This document shows positions 56,046 to 64,000 of a stretch of 64,000 nt of DNA, piece by piece. How positions within the stretch are numbered: the stretch's first letter is position 1; every line of letters begins with the position of its first letter. The notes beneath the pieces are model-generated. The model was not told where the DNA came from. It saw nothing but the letters and a program-made list of their open reading frames with translations, and did not search any database. The stretch is from Massilia sp. KIM (GTDB lineage: Bacteria; Pseudomonadota; Gammaproteobacteria; Burkholderiales; Burkholderiaceae_D): NCBI RefSeq assembly GCF_002007115.1, contig NZ_MVAD01000001.1, positions 2,542,001 through 2,606,000 of the forward strand. The letters run 5' to 3'. Made by a program: the position numbers and the translations under genes.

Positions 56046-58670
56046 TCATTGCAGGGCGGCGCGCACCTGCGGCAGCAGGCGCGCCTTCTGGGCGGCGCGG
56101 AGGCGCACGCCATTGCCGACGCGTTCGGCTTCGACCACGGCGTCCGGGCCGAAGTTCTTGCGCATGTAGTCTTCCATCATCTCGGCATGGGCCGGGTTGC
56201 TCGAGGAGCCGACGATGCTCGCGAACAGGCCGTAGCGGCCCAGCGCCTCCATGTTGTTCAGCAACGCCTCGCGGTTGGCGGTGGCGAAGGCCCAGGTCTT
56301 GTCCAGGTGCTCGTTCGCGACGCCGCCCACGAGGTAGGGAAGCAGGTCGGGCGGGGTCTCGGGCGACAGCAGCGCCTTCATGGTGCGTTCGGCCAGCGCC
56401 GGGTCCTGGGCGGCCACCAGGGCCTTGCCGAAGCGGTTGCGCTCTTCGCTGGTGGCGGCGCTGGCCACGCGCGCCGCCAGCGCCTCGTAGGTGGCCTGGT
56501 CGGCATAGCGGCCGGCGATGCTGGTGACGAAATCGATCATGGCCGGGCTCACCGAGGATGGGTCCTTCAGGTAGCCGGCGAAGCGGCGCTTGGCCTGGGC
56601 GGTCGCCTGCGGGTCGCCGGCGCGCGCCATCGCGGTGGCCAGCAGTGCGCGCAGCTCGGCGTCCTCGATCGCTTCGCCGGGCTTTTCGTCCCAGCCGAGC
56701 TGGGCGAACTTCGGCCCGGCCAGCTCGATGAGGAAGCGGCGGATCTTCGCCTGCTCCGGCTCGCCGCGCGCCAGGGTGTCGAGGGTGCGCAGGTTGGCCA
56801 GGATCGACTCCCATACCGCCAGGCGCGGCTCGTCCCGGTACTTGCGCACCAGGTTCAGGTAGCCGTCCAGCTGCATGTGGCCGGCCGCGACCATGGCCCA
56901 GGTGTCGGTCAGGAGCTTGAGACGGGTCGAATCGCGCAGGCGCGGCGCCTGCGAGGCCAGGGCCTGGAAGCTGGCCGGATCGTAGTGCACCCGGAAATAG
57001 CCCACGCTGTACGGGTCGACCACCAGGGTGCCTTCGCAGCTGGCCTGGGTGAAGCTCTTGCTGGGGTTGGACAGCAGCATGGTCCAGGCCTTGCCGTCCA
57101 CCACGCCCACCTGGACCGGGATAGCCCACAGGCGTTTTTCAAGCGCCGGCTCGTCCAGGCGGAACTGTTCCTGCGACAAGGTAACCTTGCGCTTGCCGTC
57201 CTCGCACACCTGCTCCACCCTGATCAGGGGGAAGCCCGGCTGCAGGGTCCAGTCCGAGGCCAGCTTCTCGACCGGCTTGCCGGTGGCCTTCTCGAGCGCC
57301 TGCCACAGGTCGGCCGAGGTGGTGTTCGAATACTGGTGCCTGGCCATGTAGGCGCGGATGCCCTTGCGGAAGGGTTCTTCGCCCAGGTAGGCCTCGAGCA
57401 TGCGCAGGAAGGCCTGGCCCTTGTGGTAGGTGATGGGGTCGAAGGCGGCGGCGGCCTGCTCTTCGTTGTCGATCGGCCGCTGGATCGGATGGGTGGTCTT
57501 GCGCGCGTCCAGGTTGAGCACGTACTCGCGCTCGGCGATGCCGTCCAGGTAGGGACGCCATTCGGGGTGGAAGTGCTGGGTGGCCTTGGCCGCCATCCAG
57601 GAGGCGAAGCCTTCGTTGAGCCAGAGATTGTCCCACCAGGCCATGGTCACCAGATTACCGAACCACTGGTGGGCCACCTCGTGGGCATTGATGTTGAAGG
57701 TCAGCTTCTTGACCTTTTCGGGGCTGCGCTGCGGGTCGTAGAGCAGGGTCGGCTCGTTGTAGACCACCGCGCCCCAGTTCTCCATGGCGCCGTTGAAGCC
57801 GCCTGGGATGGCGATCTGGTCCAGCTTGGGCAGCGGATAGGGAATGCCGAAGTAATCGTTAAAGTAGTGCAGCAGGTCGCGCGTGGCAGCCAGCGGGAAG
57901 GCGGCGGAGGCGAGCTTGCCCTCGGTGGTCACGATGCCGATATCGACCCCGTCCTGCTGGCCCGACAAACGCTCCATCTCGCCCGCCACCAGCACCACCA
58001 GGTAGCTCGGCATCTTGGGCGTGTTGCCGAAGCTGATGCGCTGCATGCCGCCTGCGATCGGCTCTTGGTGCTCGACCGGGGTGGTCGAATAGGCCTTGAA
58101 ATGGGCCGGCACGTCGACCGTCAGCTTGAAGCGGGCGCGGAAGGCCGGCTCGTCCCAGGTCGGCAGCACGCGGCGCGCGTCGGCCGGGGCCATGGTGGTG
58201 GCGATCAATTTCTTGTCCACCCCCTTGGCCTTGTAGTTCACGTAGAACATGCCGCGCGCCTCGCGGTTGATCAGGCCCCGGAACTGCAGCGCCAGCTGGT
58301 ACTTGCCGGGCGCCAGCGGTTGCCTGAGGTCGAAGCGCAGGGTCTGCTGCTCGCGGTCGAGCACCGGCTTCAGCTTGAGCGGGGCCAGTCCCTTGCCGGA
58401 CAGGCTGGCGCCCTCGATCTCCATGTTGTCCGCGTTCAGCATGATGGTCGAGGTGGCCTTCAGGACCTCGATGTCGACGGTCTGGCTGCCGCGGAAGGCA
58501 TTGCCGGCCAGGTCGGTCTTCAGGTGGGCGGTGTACTGGACCGGCACCACGTCCTTGGGCAGCTTGCCTTGGGTGGTGGCAAAGGAAAACGGCGCTTCCG
58601 CAAGGGCGCAGGCGCTCGATACAGCGAGCGCAACCGCTGCCGCGGTGCGCAGGACCGGCTTGTCTCTCAT
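56046..58670 (-). CDS. Secreted M1 family aminopeptidase
   Basis: An 874-residue exported zinc aminopeptidase (signal peptide residues 1-24). The substrate-binding GAMENWGAVVYNEPTLL is near residue 295 and the zinc site HEVAHQWFGNLVTMAWW near 330, with the third Glu in WLNEGFASWMAA. A C-terminal ERAP-like domain follows (CEGTLVVDPYSVGYFRVHYD onward). Proteins of this size and layout trim N-terminal residues from peptides in the periplasm or outside. It precedes the M13 gene, with which it probably forms an operon. AGAGAG before the ATG is a weak Shine-Dalgarno. Confidence 0.94.
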   Translation of the reverse strand: MRDKPVLRTAAAVALAVSSACALAEAPFSFATTQGKLPKDVVPVQYTAHLKTDLAGNAFRGSQTVDIEVLKATSTIMLNADNMEIEGASLSGKGLAPLKLKPVLDREQQTLRFDLRQPLAPGKYQLALQFRGLINREARGMFYVNYKAKGVDKKLIATTMAPADARRVLPTWDEPAFRARFKLTVDVPAHFKAYSTTPVEHQEPIAGGMQRISFGNTPKMPSYLVVLVAGEMERLSGQQDGVDIGIVTTEGKLASAAFPLAATRDLLHYFNDYFGIPYPLPKLDQIAIPGGFNGAMENWGAVVYNEPTLLYDPQRSPEKVKKLTFNINAHEVAHQWFGNLVTMAWWDNLWLNEGFASWMAAKATQHFHPEWRPYLDGIAEREYVLNLDARKTTHPIQRPIDNEEQAAAAFDPITYHKGQAFLRMLEAYLGEEPFRKGIRAYMARHQYSNTTSADLWQALEKATGKPVEKLASDWTLQPGFPLIRVEQVCEDGKRKVTLSQEQFRLDEPALEKRLWAIPVQVGVVDGKAWTMLLSNPSKSFTQASCEGTLVVDPYSVGYFRVHYDPASFQALASQAPRLRDSTRLKLLTDTWAMVAAGHMQLDGYLNLVRKYRDEPRLAVWESILANLRTLDTLARGEPEQAKIRRFLIELAGPKFAQLGWDEKPGEAIEDAELRALLATAMARAGDPQATAQAKRRFAGYLKDPSSVSPAMIDFVTSIAGRYADQATYEALAARVASAATSEERNRFGKALVAAQDPALAERTMKALLSPETPPDLLPYLVGGVANEHLDKTWAFATANREALLNNMEALGRYGLFASIVGSSSNPAHAEMMEDYMRKNFGPDAVVEAERVGNGVRLRAAQKARLLPQVRAALQ

Positions 58671-58987
58671 GACTCTCTCTCTCGTATGGGCGTCCGGACT
58701 GGCGCCGGACTGCGCAAGAACTCAGCATGCACTCTAAGCAGCGCGCCCGGCCAGCGCGGCGGGAATGCGACAGACTGCAAAAAACGCGGCCAAACTGCTG
58801 AATTTGGGGAATGGCGGGCACATGCCGGAGCATGCCATACGGGTCGGCGATGCCAGGATGGCAAGTTTGAGCTCGCTAAAAAATATTCAAAAAATTTTTT
58901 GGAAAACCCTAAAGTTCCCTCAAGCCCGTCCGTAAACGATGTAGACAACCGGCAATCCGGCCGGAATTTACTTGCCTTGGTGCAAAT
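58671..58987. promoter_or_regulatory. Intergenic region between the M1 peptidase and the FliT-like gene
   Basis: A 317-base gap without coding frames of interest. It contains the minus-strand leader of the M1 gene, an AT-rich run (about 58878-58906) and, at 58910, the FliA-type promoter described separately. Nothing else was seen. Confidence 0.5.
58910..58936 (+). promoter_or_regulatory. FliA (sigma-28)-type promoter before the FliT-like gene
   Basis: TAAAGTTC (58910-58917), an 11-base spacer, then TCCGTAAA (58929-58936). The consensus for sigma-28 is TAAAGTTT-N11-GCCGATAA; the -35 matches at seven of eight positions and the spacer is exact, while the -10 keeps CCG and the final AA. It lies 51 bases before the ATG of the FliT-like gene. 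Confidence 0.55.
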
Positions 58988-59269
58988 ATGACCGCGAACG
59001 ACGTCCTCGCCATGTACGAAAACCTGAACAACCTGACGGGCCAAATGGCGTCCGCAGCCCAGGGTGGCGACTGGAAGGGCTTCGACAAGCTGGGCGCCGA
59101 GGCCAAGACCGAAGCGCGTGTCGCCGCCGGCGGCGTGCCGGCGCTGGACGGCGCCAAGCGCCTGCGCAAGATCGACCTGCTCAAGCAGCTGATGGCGAAC
59201 GACCGCGCGATCCGCGACGTGACCGATCCCTGGATGGGGCAGCTCGAGCGCGCGATGGCCGCTCACTGA
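58988..59269 (+). CDS. FliT-like flagellar export chaperone
   Basis: A 93-residue all-helical protein resembling FliT, the chaperone that binds FliD and, free of FliD, inhibits the flagellar master regulator FlhDC. Start MTANDVLAMYENLNNLTGQM, then helices with a hydrophobic face to RAIRDVTDPWMGQLERAMA. It has no obvious Shine-Dalgarno but a FliA-type promoter lies 50 bases upstream, which supports a flagellar role. It is not in a flagellar cluster; the FliD-like gene is 50 kb away in this window. A strong terminator follows 22 bases after the stop. Confidence 0.72.
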   Translation: MTANDVLAMYENLNNLTGQMASAAQGGDWKGFDKLGAEAKTEARVAAGGVPALDGAKRLRKIDLLKQLMANDRAIRDVTDPWMGQLERAMAAH

Positions 59270-59291
59270 GCCGTTCACTTGAAAGAATGAC

Positions 59292-59316
59292 AAAAGGCGC
59301 CGTGGGCGCCTTTTTT
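59292..59316 (+). terminator. Rho-independent terminator of the FliT-like gene
   Basis: Stem AAAAGGCGCC/GGCGCCTTTT (59292-59301, 59305-59314), loop GTG, six T from 59311. Confidence 0.9.
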
Positions 59317-59381
59317 CTTGCCCCCTGCTCCCGGCGCACATCGCGGACGTGCATCACGGGCGTGCATCACGGGCGGAAATG

Positions 59382-59409
59382 AAAAAAGCGCCCGCAGGCG
59401 CTTTTTTTT
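59382..59409. terminator. Bidirectional terminator
   Basis: Stem AAAAAAGCGCC/GGCGCTTTTTT (59382-59392, 59397-59407), loop CGCA, long T runs on both strands. On the minus strand it ends whatever is transcribed from the FimV-like gene or from the candidate RNA region 59413-59640. Confidence 0.9.
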
Positions 59410-59412
59410 GCC

Positions 59413-59640
59413 ACCGAGCCTAGGCTCAGCCGCGAATTGGGGAGAGCGAGCACCAGGTATCTCCTGGCGTCGCCTCTTGCCGGTTGCTCCCGGCGTCCGT
59501 CGCACACAGTAGGCAAGCGGACTGCTTCCGGACACAGGCGTTTCCTCAACGATCGTCTGCTTTCCGCGCCACGCTATCGGTGGTGGCTGCGCCAGACCCT
59601 GAGCCGTCTGCGATCTCATCGATCACGGGCTCAGTATAAC
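59413..59640 (-). ncRNA. Candidate structured non-coding RNA (unverified)
   Basis: The 234 bases between the FimV-like stop and the bidirectional terminator are rich in local hairpins on the minus strand: TGAGCC/GGCTCA across 59599-59633, GCCAC/GTGGC near 59569-59587, CGCCT/AGGCG around 59471-59540, GCCGG/CCGGC near 59478-59494, CCAGG/CCTGG at 59453-59467. TATACT (59633-59638) with TCTACA 17 bases further upstream (inside the FimV-like 3' end) could be a promoter. The transcript would be about 245 bases including the terminator. No known RNA family was recognised. It may instead be just a 3' untranslated region. Confidence 0.4.
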
Positions 59641-59646
59641 CCAATT

Positions 59647-60783
59647 TCAGACTTGTGTAGACGTGTCGTGCGCGGAAGCTTCAAGGCTGGGTTCGACGCC
59701 TGGTTCGGCCGGTTTCCTGCGCATGAAGCGCTGGCGCAGACGCGCGGCCAGCCCTGCCTTCGGACTGTCCGCTACGGGCGCGGCCGGCGCCTTCCTGCGG
59801 CGGCGCGCCAGCACGACCCCGCCGGCCAAGGCCAGTAGCGCGCCCAGGCCGCCGGCGATCCAGCCCCAGGGCGTCTCGTCGACCGGTTCGGGAGCGGGCT
59901 TCTTGCGCTTGTGGGTCTTGGGCGCGGCCGGCGTCAAGGCCTCGAGCTCGGCGGGCTTGGCGCCCATCGCCACCTGCAGGACCTTGACCCGGTCTTCCAG
60001 CTGGCCGATCTGGGCGCGCAGCTGGACATTCCTGGCATCGAGCGCGGCGCACACCGCGGACGGCGCGGGCTGCGCGGCGGGCACGCAGGCGGCGCTTGAG
60101 GCCGGCGCGGAAAGGGGCGCGGCAGGCGGTTCAGGCCTGGCGGCGGGCGTGGCAAGCGGTTCAGGCTTGGGGGCGGGCTTGCTGTCGGCCTTGGCGACCG
60201 GCTTGAGCGCTTCCTTGGGCGCCGGCTTCGGCGTCGGCGTCTTTGCCACCACATTCTGCGCCGGCGCTTCCACCGCCTTCGCCGGCTGCCTGGCGGGCGC
60301 CGGCGCGGCGACGGCGACGGCGGCAGGCGCGGCCGCCTGCGCCTGCGCCGGCTCCTGCGGCGGCGTGCGGGCCGGCAGCGGCGGCGCCGGGGCCGGATTC
60401 GGGTCCGGCGTCAGCCACAAGGTGGCCAGGCGCACCGCGCGCTGGCCGCCGTCGGCGAGCTCGAGGTAAAGATGCAGGTGGCTTGATTCAACCGGGGCGC
60501 GCGAGGTGATGTGCAGGAACTGGCGCCCGTCGCGCTGTATCACAGACATGGACAGGGTCGACAGCACGTGCGGCATGCCGATGTTGGCGCCCCGGTAGAC
60601 CTCCGGATGGGCGAGGCGCGCATCGACCTTCTGGCCGGGGTGTTCGATCAGGTTCAGCTCGATGTCCGCGACCAGCGGCTGGCCCATGTAGGAAGCGACG
60701 CGCGGTTCGCCCAGCTCGGCGGCGTTAGCGGCGGCGGACAGGATCAGCGCGCAGGAAAAAAACAGTGGAAGGCGGCAAGCCAT
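59647..60783 (-). CDS. Short FimV-like protein
   Basis: A 378-residue exported protein. Signal peptide residues 1-22, then a FimV N-terminal-like domain ([20 protein letters not shown], ... [20 protein letters not shown], ending near residue 125), a long Pro/Ala/Lys low-complexity stretch, a short coiled coil with Cys ([20 protein letters not shown]), a transmembrane helix ([19 protein letters not shown]) and a basic C-terminal tail. FimV organises type IV pilus assembly and polarity; full-length FimV proteins are 900 residues or more with LysM and TPR parts, which are absent here. It is therefore a short paralogue or a divergent family. It stands alone next to fumC. Confidence 0.72.
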   Translation of the reverse strand: MACRLPLFFSCALILSAAANAAELGEPRVASYMGQPLVADIELNLIEHPGQKVDARLAHPEVYRGANIGMPHVLSTLSMSVIQRDGRQFLHITSRAPVESSHLHLYLELADGGQRAVRLATLWLTPDPNPAPAPPLPARTPPQEPAQAQAAAPAAVAVAAPAPARQPAKAVEAPAQNVVAKTPTPKPAPKEALKPVAKADSKPAPKPEPLATPAARPEPPAAPLSAPASSAACVPAAQPAPSAVCAALDARNVQLRAQIGQLEDRVKVLQVAMGAKPAELEALTPAAPKTHKRKKPAPEPVDETPWGWIAGGLGALLALAGGVVLARRRRKAPAAPVADSPKAGLAARLRQRFMRRKPAEPGVEPSLEASAHDTSTQV

Positions 60784-60871
60784 AGGGAAGAGGAAACGAG
60801 TGAGGCCCAGCGATGTTAACGGACATTGCGCTAAACTCTTTAATCAAACCCTCATGCACAGGATACATTTC

Positions 60872-62266
<1,395 letters not shown>

Positions 62267-62354
62267 GGACTGCGCGGCGTATGACCCGGTGGGCCGCGCG
62301 CCCACCGCCAGGCGGACTGAATCGTACGCCGCCTTCACCCATCCCGAGGATAGA

Positions 62355-62567
62355 ATGCAGAAAATAGTTTTCGATTTGACATCAGAATTTGTCGAGGTCA
62401 ACCAGCTCCTGAAGCTGGTCGGCCTCGTCGACAGCGGCGGCGCCGGCAAGAACATGGTCGCCAGCGGCGTGGTGTCGGTCGATGGTAAACAGGAGCTGCG
62501 CAAGACTGCGAAGATCCGCAGCGGGCAGACCGTGACGGTCGGCGACCTGCAAATTCGCGTGCAATAA
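62355..62567 (+). CDS. S4 domain RNA-binding protein (YbcJ-like)
   Basis: A 70-residue single S4 domain: FVEVNQLLKLVGLVDSGGAG, then NMVASGVVSVDGKQELRKTA and the basic turn KIRSGQTVTVGDLQIRV. Such proteins bind structured RNA, likely rRNA. GAGGA precedes the ATG at 62355; upstream in-frame codons are not family-like. It lies 88 bases after fumC in the same direction. Role in ribosome biogenesis is inferred from the family. Confidence 0.9.
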   Translation: MQKIVFDLTSEFVEVNQLLKLVGLVDSGGAGKNMVASGVVSVDGKQELRKTAKIRSGQTVTVGDLQIRVQ

Positions 62568-62667
62568 CGAGCCGTTTAGGCGGGCTTATGTTTGCGCGCT
62601 AACAAACAGAGCGGGGCTTCCTTGTTTATATTTTAGACATCATCAAACCGGCTCAAAGGTGAAGGCG

Positions 62668-62952
62668 ATGGAAACCCCGGAACACCACACACGCTCGCAG
62701 GACCAGCTCATCGGCGACCTGCGCATGGTGATCGAGAACGCGGAAGAGCTGCTCAAGAACACCGATCACTACAGCAGCGCCCTGTACCAGAACGCACGCG
62801 CCAAGCTGGCGCTGGCGCTGGAAGCGGCGAACGAAGAACTGGCGCGTTTCGAAGACGCGCAACTGGAACGCATGATGGCCGCCACCCGCGCCGCCAACGA
62901 ACGTTTCCACGACCGCACGGGCGAAGAGCGCATCCTGCGCGCCTTCCACTGA
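62668..62952 (+). CDS. Small helical protein, ElaB/YqjD-like (DUF883-like N-terminal part)
   Basis: A 94-residue acidic helical protein, METPEHHTRSQDQLIGDLRM and VIENAEELLKNTDHYSSALY as in the ElaB/YqjD/DUF883 family, whose members bind ribosomes at the membrane in stationary phase. The usual C-terminal membrane helix is missing: the tail is ERFHDRTGEERILRAFH, so this is a soluble variant. A GTG nine bases upstream is an alternative start. The gene stands alone after the S4 gene. Confidence 0.7.
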   Translation: METPEHHTRSQDQLIGDLRMVIENAEELLKNTDHYSSALYQNARAKLALALEAANEELARFEDAQLERMMAATRAANERFHDRTGEERILRAFH

Positions 62953-63018
62953 TCCGCGCGACCAGGGCGACGCATGCCGCGCTCGCGGCGGCGCCGCTCG
63001 CTGCGCCTTCCCTCGAAC

Positions 63019-64000
63019 TCAGTCCCGCTGGGCAGGAAGGATAGCCGCAGCGCTTTCCTCCTCCGGCAACACGATCCCCGTCACCGCCTCCCACGCGAAC
63101 CAGCGGCGCAGCATCGCGCCCAGGTCCGGCGGCGCCAGGCCGTCCGCTTCGGCGCGCGCGAGCGCCGCGTCGAAAGCCTGCGCCAGTTCGGCGCCCTGCG
63201 CGATTGCCTGCAGGGCCGCGTGCTCGGGCGCCGACAACTCCAGCACCTCGAGCGTCCAGCGCCGCCGGATCACCAGGGCTTGTGCGCCCCCGGCGATGTC
63301 AGTGGGGAAGTCCACGTCCTCCTCCCGGTGCGCGCGCCATAGCCGCGCCACCTGCCAGGGGCTGGACAGCAAGGCGCAGCTCGGGTGCAGGGACAAGCGC
63401 GCCGCGGCCAGCCGCGCCGGGTCCATCCCGGCCAGCGCCGCGAAGGCGAGCGGCCCGGCGTCCCCGGCCATCCAGGCCAGGTGCAGGGCCCACTCGAGAC
63501 GCGCCATGTCGGCCAGGTAGGGCAGCTCGCGGGCCGGCGCGAAACCAGCGAGGAAAGTGGAAAGCTGCGCGCCGAAGCGGTTCAGGTCGGGGTCTTGCGA
63601 GGGATGGGCCTTGCCGTAGGCATGGGCCAGCGCGCCGAATCCTTCCTCGCCCACCAGCTGCTCGATGACCGGATAGGCGTTGGCCAGGGCGCGCCGCCAG
63701 TTGGCGGCAAGATTGCCCCGGTAGACGGCCAGGCGCGCCGGGTCGCCACGCAATTCGGACGCCAGGGCGTGGTCCCCGGGGTCGGCCAGGGCGCCGGCGA
63801 AACGCGCCTGCAGCTCGGCCGCGCCCGCGTCCTCCACCGCCGGCCAGGCGGCGGCGCGCGGCGCCGCCCCGGCACGCGCGGGTGGCGCGAACTCGCCCGC
63901 GATCGCCTGCGCGCGCCGCGCTTCCTCCAGCAGCACCTCGAGGGCCGGCAGCCCGGTATCCCATTCGATCAGCGCCGGCACCTGGCCGAAGCGCGCCAGC
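63019..64000 (-). CDS. DUF692 (MNIO) - DUF2063 fusion protein, 5' end missing
   Basis: The gene runs off the right edge; 327 codons are visible. The N-terminal visible piece ARFGQVPALIEWDTGLPALE with VLLEEARRAQ is the very end of a DUF692 domain, the multinuclear iron-dependent oxidative (MNIO) enzymes that modify RiPP precursors. It is followed in frame by a Pro/Ala-rich linker and a DUF2063 (BufC/HvfC-type) domain: ELQARFAGALADPGDHALAS, LAVYRGNLAANWRRALANAY, PVIEQLVGEEGFGALAHAYG and later LPYLADMARLEWALHLAWMA. DUF692 and DUF2063 proteins are normally separate genes next to a small Cys-containing precursor, in operons now linked to metal buffering (bufferins). Here both are one polypeptide. 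The precursor gene, if any, lies upstream beyond the window. Confidence 0.85.
   Translation of the reverse strand, partial: LARFGQVPALIEWDTGLPALEVLLEEARRAQAIAGEFAPPARAGAAPRAAAWPAVEDAGAAELQARFAGALADPGDHALASELRGDPARLAVYRGNLAANWRRALANAYPVIEQLVGEEGFGALAHAYGKAHPSQDPDLNRFGAQLSTFLAGFAPARELPYLADMARLEWALHLAWMAGDAGPLAFAALAGMDPARLAAARLSLHPSCALLSSPWQVARLWRAHREEDVDFPTDIAGGAQALVIRRRWTLEVLELSAPEHAALQAIAQGAELAQAFDAALARAEADGLAPPDLGAMLRRWFAWEAVTGIVLPEEESAAAILPAQRD

Noticed and set aside
53947..57129. A continuous 1060-codon frame suggesting an M1-M13 fusion peptidase
   Set aside because: The upstream half is out of frame with the M1 gene; M13 has its own signal peptide and Shine-Dalgarno at 56010.

Overview
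The window is chromosomal DNA of a GC-rich betaproteobacterium, most likely Oxalobacteraceae (Massilia/Telluria/Janthinobacterium type). Reasons: the conserved supra-operon gyrA-DUF2059-serC-pheA-hisC-tyrA-aroA-cmk-rpsA-ihfB-lapA-lapB-hldA, ompA/ubiG/gph next to gyrA, a one-piece tmRNA, a yybP-ykoY riboswitch before mntP, and strongly GC-biased third positions. The assignment rests on gene order and protein style, not on a database search.

Layout: 1-2.5 kb holds the end of a 4,5-DOPA-type dioxygenase, an SDR oxidoreductase and the GTPase YlqF. 2.6-5 kb holds a small membrane peptide and an unrecognised coupled pair, a secreted hydrolase-like protein and a membrane-anchored partner. 5.1-6.1 kb is a ParD-like gene coupled to a methionine aminopeptidase behind an ATATAT-iterated operator-like site. 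6.1-8.5 kb holds an isolated FliD-like gene and an HDAC-like deacetylase. 8.6-13.7 kb is a tightly coupled moxR-DUF58-tgpA-mltB operon. 13.7-14.5 kb is an AT-rich, palindrome-rich region before a small HTH-like gene.

14.7-32.8 kb is housekeeping on the minus strand: cysM, an M28 peptidase, a ComEA-like protein, hldA, lapB, lapA, ihfB, rpsA, cmk, aroA, tyrA, hisC, pheA, serC, a DUF2059 protein and gyrA. Together it covers aromatic amino acid and serine synthesis, LPS heptose supply and LPS control, S1/IHF and DNA gyrase. 33-36.4 kb runs the other way: ompA, ubiG, gph and a glycine-zipper protein.

36.4-42.3 kb is the accessory part: a methyltransferase, the tmRNA gene, then an acyltransferase and a PAAR/lipase/membrane-protein cassette that looks like a type VI secretion effector-immunity module, then the manganese exporter mntP under its riboswitch. 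42.3-46 kb has a DJ-1/PfpI protein and a tssF-tssG pair without other T6SS genes beside it. 46-53.8 kb: cbpA/cbpM, a MATE transporter, a DPP-IV-like peptidase, two CsbD proteins around an AI-2E family transporter, and a methyltransferase. 53.9-58.7 kb: two large secreted metallopeptidases (M13, M1). 58.9-60.8 kb: a FliT-like gene with a FliA-type promoter, a candidate structured RNA, and a short FimV-like protein. 60.8-64 kb: fumC, an S4 RNA-binding protein, a small DUF883-like protein and, at the right edge, a DUF692 (MNIO)-DUF2063 fusion typical of metal-related RiPP loci.

The most promising unusual loci are the PAAR cassette beside ssrA, the ParD-like/MetAP pair with its 11-bp-periodic operator, the MNIO fusion, the structured intergenic transcript candidate at about 59.4-59.6 kb, and the secreted-hydrolase pair at 2.7-4.9 kb. 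No CRISPR array, intact insertion sequence, integrase or tRNA gene was seen.
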